Shown here: piece by piece, positions 16,530 through 21,628 of the stretch
How positions within the stretch are numbered: the stretch's first letter is position 1
Layout: every line of letters begins with the position of its first letter
Source: CAYUNT01 sp964446285
GTDB lineage: Bacteria > Sumerlaeota > Sumerlaeia > SLMS01 > CAYUNT01
Direction: 5' to 3'
Length of the DNA stretch: 21,628 bases
NCBI GenBank assembly: GCA_964446285.1
Contig: CAYUNT010000062.1
Coordinates: 1 to 21,628, forward strand
Position numbers and translations under genes: made by a program
The notes under the pieces: model-generated
Database searches by the model: none
Seen by the model: only the letters and a program-made list of their open reading frames with translations
Told to the model about the DNA's origin: nothing

Positions 16530-17549
16530 TTAAGGCACGAATTCAGCCCGGACAGTATCCGCGATGACGGCCTTGCCGCTGGGGGTCGATCCCAGAGCGT
16601 CAAGCGTTACAACGCCGCCATCTGTGTCGAACGACCACGTGCCTAGCGTAACCCAGGTCAGATTGTTGAGGGTTTGATTCACATAAACGGTCTGATTGCC
16701 CGAAGCCGTCGTGACCACATACTTGGCCGCGGTGGGGCGGTTGGTTCCCGCGCGATAAATCACGGAAATGGTCCAATTGCCCGCCTTCGGGACTTTCATG
16801 TTCCATGTAGCGGTGTGGTTTTGCGCCGTGTTGGCCCACCAATACCCGCCGCCGTTGTAGCCGCTCGATGTCGAACGGGTCCATGTTCCTGTTTTCGTGA
16901 ATCCCGGTGTGTCCCAGTCGTCATCCATGATTGTGGGGCCGACATACTGGAACCGCACGGCATCGGCAATCACGGCCGTGCCTGCGGCCGTGCTGCCCGA
17001 CGCATCCAGCTGCACCGTGTTGCTTCCGCCGTTGAAACGGAATGTGCCGAGCGAGACCCATACCAGGTTGTTCTGGGTTTGATCCACATAGACAGTTGAC
17101 GCGCCTGTGGCGGCATTCACGACAAACTTGGCCGCGGTGGCGCGGTTGGTACTCGCGCGGTAGATCACAGAGACGGTGTAGTTGCCCGAGCCGAGCGTCG
17201 CAGTCCAGGTCGCCACAGTGCTGGCGGCTCCAGCGGTTGCATACTTATACGTCCCGCCGTTGTAGCCGCTTGAGCCGGAGAGCGACCACGTCCCGGTTTC
17301 CGTATAGGCCGGGCTGCCCGCGTCGTTGTCCACGATCACATCCGTGCGATCCGGCTGTGGAGTCGGAGTCGGCGCGGGCGTTAGTGTCGGCGTGGGCGAT
17401 GGCGTCAGGCTGGGCGTGGGCGAAGGCGTTAGCGAAGGCGAAGGAGATGGAGAGGGGCTGGGCGAGGGGGTGGGGGTGGGTGTAGGGGCAGGCCTGGGGG
17501 CTGGGCTGGGCGTCGGCGTGGGCGGCGGGGGTGTGGGGAGGTTATTCGN
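16530..17549 (-). CDS. C-terminal part of the amidase protein: Pro-rich linker and two golvesin domains (partial, starts at gap)
   Basis: The frame is open from the N-gap (first full codons NNLPTPPPPTPTPS) through a long Pro/Thr/Ser linker to a TAA at 16530. After the linker come two tandem golvesin C-terminal-like domains of about 130 residues each. The first runs from VDNDAGSPAYTETGTW to AVIADAVRFQYVG, the second from MDDDWDTPGFTKTGTW to AVIADTVRAEFVP. Both show the family pattern: TGTW near the start, a YR/WYxAGTNR strand, WVSLGT or WVTLGT, and the terminal IADAVRF strand. There is no catalytic domain and no ribosome site before the first possible start (GTG 17339). It is therefore almost certainly the 3' end of the gene whose 5' part is 17560-20754. 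Golvesin domains are thought to act in surface binding or attachment; the ligand here is unknown. Confidence 0.85.
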   Translation of the reverse strand, partial: XNNLPTPPPPTPTPSPAPRPAPTPTPTPSPSPSPSPSPSLTPSPTPSLTPSPTPTLTPAPTPTPQPDRTDVIVDNDAGSPAYTETGTWSLSGSSGYNGGTYKYATAGAASTVATWTATLGSGNYTVSVIYRASTNRATAAKFVVNAATGASTVYVDQTQNNLVWVSLGTFRFNGGSNTVQLDASGSTAAGTAVIADAVRFQYVGPTIMDDDWDTPGFTKTGTWTRSTSSGYNGGGYWWANTAQNHTATWNMKVPKAGNWTISVIYRAGTNRPTAAKYVVTTASGNQTVYVNQTLNNLTWVTLGTWSFDTDGGVVTLDALGSTPSGKAVIADTVRAEFVP

Positions 17550-17670
17550 NNNNNNNNNTTCCTTCCAGTTCGGTTTTCGGATTGTTGGGTGTGGGGTTGG
17601 GGGTGGGGGTGGGGCTGGGTGAAGGCGAAGGACTCGGCGACGGGCTGGGAGTCGGCGTGGGCGTCGGCGT
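17352..17670 (-). repeat. Long Pro/Ser/Thr low-complexity linker containing the gap
   Basis: TPTPTPSPSPSP repeats lead into the gap from the amidase side, and PTPPPPTPTPSPAPRPAPTP to PTPTPQP leave it on the other. The plus strand shows tandem GGCGTxGGC-like repeats. The similarity to the linkers at 11431 and 14327 explains why assembly failed here. Confidence 0.85.
17550..17559. other. Assembly gap (10 N)
   Basis: Ten undetermined bases, a conventional placeholder length. The minus-strand frame leaves one base before the gap and two after it, so the two coding parts join in frame only if the true gap is a multiple of three. Ten is not, and zero would also work. Confidence 0.95.
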
Positions 17671-20600
17671 TGTGAGCAGATAATTCAACACCGCGCTCAT
17701 CACGGAATTGCGAGTCGCATCGGTCAGGATTGTCTCGAAGGGGAAAGCCATGAAGACGATCTTGGTATTGCCGCTTGCGTATTGCAGCGCCGCGTTGACG
17801 TTGCCTTCGCTTGACCCTGTATAGGTCATGGCCACAGTCGAGCCGCCAGAGGCATTGACCACATCTGGATAATCGACGAGATAGATGCCGTCATCGCCAT
17901 TGTCGAACGACAACGAAATGCCGGCGAGAATTGAACCCGTGGCGCCAGTTGCCGTGTTCGGAGCCGGTGACAGACCCGTGTAAACATCGTCATCCACGTA
18001 ATCGGCCTTCAGCGTGTTGTTCAGGAACAGGCTGTTGACATCGCCCTGGTCGGTATTGCTGTCGAGGTCCCAGGCGATTTCCGAGCCGCTGATGAAGAGT
18101 TTGCCGCCGCCGCTCAGGTAATTGGTGAGCGCCGTTTGCTGCGTCGAGTTGACCGACGGGAACACTTCCGGCGACACGCTGCCTTGCTGTCCGCCGATCC
18201 AGATGACGACCGAGTAACTGGAGAGGCTGATCTGGGCGGCGTCGATCGACTCATTGCTGCATGAGTCGAAATAGGACCCGTAGTTGGCAATCGCCTTGCC
18301 GTGCTGAATCACATAGTTGCAGGCGTTGGCCTTTTCGGGCTGGCAGAATACCGAAGTAGTATTGAGGTTTTGCGCGATGTAGCGGGTTGGCATGATGTAG
18401 CGGTCGAGGCGGTCGTAGCCGTTCACAACGAGGATGGGAGAGGTTCCGCTCGACTTGACGCGAACCGCCACAGTCTCGGTCGGCATCGACTCGCCGCCCG
18501 CATTGGTCGCCGCCACTCGGAAGTAATATACTGTGCCGGCTGTCAAGCCAGTGATTGTCGTCGTGAGCGTGGAGCCGCCGCTGACAATGACTGGATTGCC
18601 AAAGCCGATGCCGTTGGTCGAACGATAAACGACATACCCTGTGGCCGCGTCGCCTCCCTGAGCGTCCACAACGGGGGCATTCCACGAAACCGTCACGCCG
18701 CCGCTTCCGTTGTTCACGGCGCGGGCGTGCGTCGGCGGGTCGGGCAGCAGGTTGAGCGGAACGCCATTGCCACCATACTGATAGAGGAATTTTACGATGG
18801 CTTGATATTCCGCGCGTCCCATTGCGTTGCGTACGCGCGGGTCTTTCATCAGGTTTGCGTCATCGGCGTTATCGTGGTAGGCGACCTCGATAATCGTGCC
18901 TGTCATTTCGCCCTGGAGATTTGTGTTCGATATTTCGCCGTAAGTAACGCCTGTGTAATAGTCCGTGCTGTTGTCCACGAAATCCTGGCCGAACTGGACG
19001 CCCTGGTCGAGGGCTTCGAGATCGTTTTCGAGTTCATTATTGCAGGCCAGCGCAAAGTTCTGCTGATTGGCTGGATAGTCACCATTTGCGCCTAAGCCCA
19101 TCGCGCCTCGCGCTGTGCCGGTGGCGCCATTGGAGTGGAAACTCAGGTAGATGCGGTCATAGAAACTCCCATTTCCGCTTTCATTCATCAGCGCCGCGTA
19201 ACGGGGGCGAATCGACACGTCGCTATAGGTCGCGAACAGATCGGTCTGGCCCTGGCCCTTGGCGAACTTCACCCAATAAGCCGCGCCTTCGAGTTCGCGC
19301 TCGTAGCCCGATGTGCCATAACCCGCGTTGTAGTCGCCCATGCCGTTGCCAAAGACGATCGTGTCGGCAATGACAACACCCGTCATATCCGGGCTTTGGT
19401 TGGAGATTTCCACGTATCCGCCTGTGCCGGCCTCGAAGTAATAGGAGCCGAGATAAATAAAGCCCCCGCCGACTTTGCGGTGGTCGATACGCAGTTCGCT
19501 TGTGCCGCCCGCATAGACGATGCGGTAGAGCTGCTTGATGCGGTCTGTGCCGGCGCGCGTCCAGCAATACACCGGATACACGCCTGTGGACGGGATGTTT
19601 GGCGTATAGCGGGCCACGGCGTTTTCCGTCGTGCTGACGTTGGCATACTTATAAGGAACATCGCCCGCCGAGCCGTAGAAGACTGTCGAAGTGCTATTGG
19701 ACCAGGTTCCCGTCCAGGTCACGGCAGCGTCGTCATTGTCGAGAATGACCTGATTGGGCTGGAAGCCGACGGCACGGATTGGAACCACCGTCGCCCCGGC
19801 GTTGAACAAATACTGCACATACAGATTGAACTGATGCACATTCGAGAAATCCTCAACGAGATCGTTGTATTTTCCTCGCTGTGTGCGCCAGTAAGGAGAG
19901 GTCGTGTAGTGCAGAAAGCCATGGCCAGGCGTCGTATAAACAATGATGCCGCTCAGGGCGCCTGTCTGGCCGCGAGGTCCAATGGCGACCGGTCCGCCAA
20001 TCGTGCCCTTGAAGTGGCGTTGTTCGTCCCCGGAGGGAGCGAGCGGATTGGCGGAAGCGACTTCCAGCGGGGCTTCGGCCCAAGGTTTCTCGGCTGGGGG
20101 ATTCACGAAATCGCTGGGCAGCGCCTCTTCCTGCGGGCGGCCGGATTCGCCTGCGGGCTGGAGGGCTTCCTGCTGTTTGCGTTCCTGAAGTTCCCGGGTG
20201 GGAGTGACTACATAGGCCATGAACTTGTCGGGACCGAGCGATTGATGCAGCGCGGCCAATTCCGGCTTGTCCTTTAGAAATGCTTCTATGGCCGCTGCCT
20301 GTTCCAATTCTCCCGAGGATCGCGCTGGAACCTGCGGCTCCGCCGCCTCAACCGTTTTGGAATCGTGCGAAGGCGCGGCAGCGTTAGCCACGGGCAAAAC
20401 GGCCTGAGGCTGGGGAGCCTGGGGAGGTTCGGTGGACGCCAGGACGGGCTGGCTGGGTTGGGATGATTCGGGGCGGGCGGCCGAAAGGGCGGCTTGCTCG
20501 GGGAGAGAGGCTGGCAAATTCGCGGATATTGCGGCTTCCTTGATCGCGGCGGCAGATTCAATTGCCTTGGATACGGCAGGCAATTGCGCCACAGTGGCCG

Positions 20601-20754
20601 GTTTGTGGATCGACGGCCCGGGCGTCTGTTTCGCCATTTCGCGGTGAGAAGAAATCCTATAGGACCCAAGGGCTGCCAAAACGGCAAACGAGGCAAGCCC
20701 AAGGGTTGCTATCCAGAAGCGGAGGCGTCTATCGCTGAACACGAACTGACACAT
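17560..20754 (-). CDS. Membrane-anchored N-acetylmuramoyl-L-alanine amidase with inserted golvesin domain, Fn3 and GATase1-like domains (partial, ends at gap)
   Basis: Predicted zinc amidase that cleaves the MurNAc-L-Ala bond of peptidoglycan. Residues 12-34 form an N-terminal membrane anchor (FWIATLGLASFAVLAALG). Residues 40-250 are a Pro/Ala/Glu-rich spacer. The Amidase_3-like domain spans about 266-660: PGHGF with His278, LVEDF with Glu301, LYLSFHSNG-like strand with His540, and GTIIEVAYHDN with catalytic Glu623. A golvesin domain (335-469, ILDNDDAAVTWTGTW to VIADTIVFGNG) is inserted between the VVPIR strand and the RPRYAALMNE helix. An Fn3 domain follows at 672-766 and a class I glutamine-amidotransferase-like fold at 772-1027 (SVVIWIGGQQG, GGGKLFISGSEIAWDLD). 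The TP/SP linker then runs into the gap. The ATG at 20754 is supported by AAAGGAG 9 bases upstream (20764-20770). It is the first gene of the cluster. Confidence 0.88.
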
Positions 20755-21216
20755 GTGTATGCGCTCCTTTGTATTGGCGCGGATGTTGCTGGGAATATCC
20801 CCTTATACTGCCAGCAAATCCTTGCGTTTTGCTCCCTCATGTTCCGGATTTCCCCAAAGGAAAGACGCGTCCCTGCTTTCTTCGCTTGCCAGGCGGCGCG
20901 AAGGCCTGCCTGTGTGTGCGTGCGAACCTCCTTGGCCGGGATTCTCTGGGTGGCGGACCTTGAACTTTTAAAAGCGGCCTTTGTAACTCTTCGGCGCGAG
21001 CCGGGAACCTCTCCGCGCGGACGCAGAAAATCCCAAGCGCCTTGATTTTCATGCAGATCTGCCACATGTCCGGCCAGATTTTGCCGAAAACCATCAATGC
21101 CGCATAATGTTGCTTGGCGACGCTGACACCCGAGGTCTCTTCGGGAATATGCCTCAGACCTACGGGCGGACTATCTGTATTCGCTTACGCAGTCAATAGT
21201 GATTGCATGCTTAATG

Positions 21217-21244
21217 AAAAAACAGGTTTCCCCCGACAAACCTG
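21217..21244 (-). terminator. Orphan intrinsic terminator
   Basis: On the minus strand CAGGTTT pairs with AAACCTG around the loop GTCGGGGG, followed by TTTTTT (21222-21217). This is a textbook Rho-independent terminator. It would end a transcript entering from the right, but no minus-strand gene is visible between it and the window end. Confidence 0.75.
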
Positions 21245-21570
21245 CTGGGGCTTTCCTTATAGGTTGCTTAATTTTTTCCCTTGCATGACTTCAGATGCCG
21301 TCCCAATGGCCCGGATTTATACATAAAAACTGGATGTTTGAATGGCGTTCGATGTCCTTCTATCTGCTTAAATGTTTTAACACCCGAACGGAGCGCCGCA
21401 TATATCCAGATCATCTGGCGCGTGGCCCGGAGCCATTTATGGCCATTTTTCTGGGAGGGACTGCGCGGGAAAAAACTAAAATCCGGTTTTCTACCGTATG
21501 ATAGTGAGCTGAATTCATTGCGGCGTGTCCAAGAAAGTGCGGTCCGAGCGAATTATTGTGCGTGCCTTTC

Positions 21571-21628
21571 CAGCCTCGAAGAGGCGCAGGAGGGTAGCCT
21601 GGGGTGGAGCGAAGCGGAACCCCCGGAA
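21571..21628. repeat. REP-like GC-rich palindromic repeat at window edge (partial)
   Basis: GCCTCGAAGAGGC (21573-21585, a 5-pair hairpin with GAA loop) is followed by AGGAGGGTAGCC and then TGGGGTGGAGCGAAGCGGAACCCC, in which GGGGT and ACCCC flank a GC-rich core. From general recollection, similar tagcc-ggggt...acccc stretches recur between genes in Planctomycetes-like genomes. It continues past the window, and its copy number cannot be judged here. Confidence 0.5.

Larger units (their letters stand above)
20755..21628. other. Long intergenic region upstream of the amidase gene
   Basis: These 874 bases contain only short open frames without start signals or family resemblance. The promoter of the amidase gene should lie between 20771 and 21216 on the minus strand. 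The only suggestive element is a TATAAG box in GCAGTATAAGGGG (about 20802-20807) without a good -35. Further right are an intrinsic terminator (21217-21244), a perfect palindrome CCAGATCATCTGG (21406-21418), the near-palindrome GCCATTTATGGC (21432-21443) and the repeat at the window end. No tRNA or known riboswitch pattern was recognised. Confidence 0.5.

Overview
The window looks like chromosomal DNA of a GC-rich, Gram-negative environmental bacterium. It is probably a metagenome-assembled contig, because a 10-N gap lies inside one gene. I infer the affiliation only from protein style: secreted multimodular enzymes with Ser/Pro/Thr-rich linkers and golvesin-type domains, and a Bacteroidetes-like isopropylmalate/citramalate synthase. 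These suggest a PVC/FCB-type or candidate-phylum lineage (Sumerlaeota, Hydrogenedentota or Lentisphaerota like). No rRNA, tRNA, CRISPR array, phage or complete insertion sequence was seen.

Layout. 125-2356 (-): a GH3 glycosidase, probably cytoplasmic. 2626-3351 (-): an AT-richer accessory gene broken by one in-frame TAG, with a C-terminal membrane segment. About 3352-3765: no gene, two clear hairpins. 3766-4361 (+): a two-gene DUF433/DUF5615 toxin-antitoxin-like module with overlapping ATGA. 4417-7257 (-): a biosynthetic pair, an isopropylmalate/citramalate synthase (GTG start) followed by chorismate synthase aroC (TTG start). 7258-7714: the divergent control region between that pair and leuS. 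7715-10312 (+): leucyl-tRNA synthetase. A strong bidirectional terminator at 10379-10413 separates it from the next cluster.

10456-20754 (-): three tandem genes for very large exported proteins, each apparently its own transcription unit. In order of transcription they are: (i) a membrane-anchored N-acetylmuramoyl-L-alanine amidase with a golvesin domain inserted in the catalytic domain, then an Fn3 domain, a GATase1-like domain, a proline-rich linker holding the assembly gap, and two more golvesin domains; (ii) a Cys-rich, probable clan GH-A glycosidase with an F5/8 type C (CBM32-like) domain; (iii) a GHL10-type glycosidase. Proteins ii and iii end in homologous 323-residue modules (golvesin plus a DNRLRE/disaggregatase-repeat-like beta-sandwich). 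The cluster carries seven golvesin-like domains in total. It reads as a lineage-specific cell-surface enzyme set built by shuffling catalytic heads onto common binding or anchoring modules, and it is the most interesting part of the window.

20755-21628: no convincing gene. It holds an orphan minus-strand intrinsic terminator (21217-21244), small palindromes, and a REP-like GC-rich repeat at the very end.
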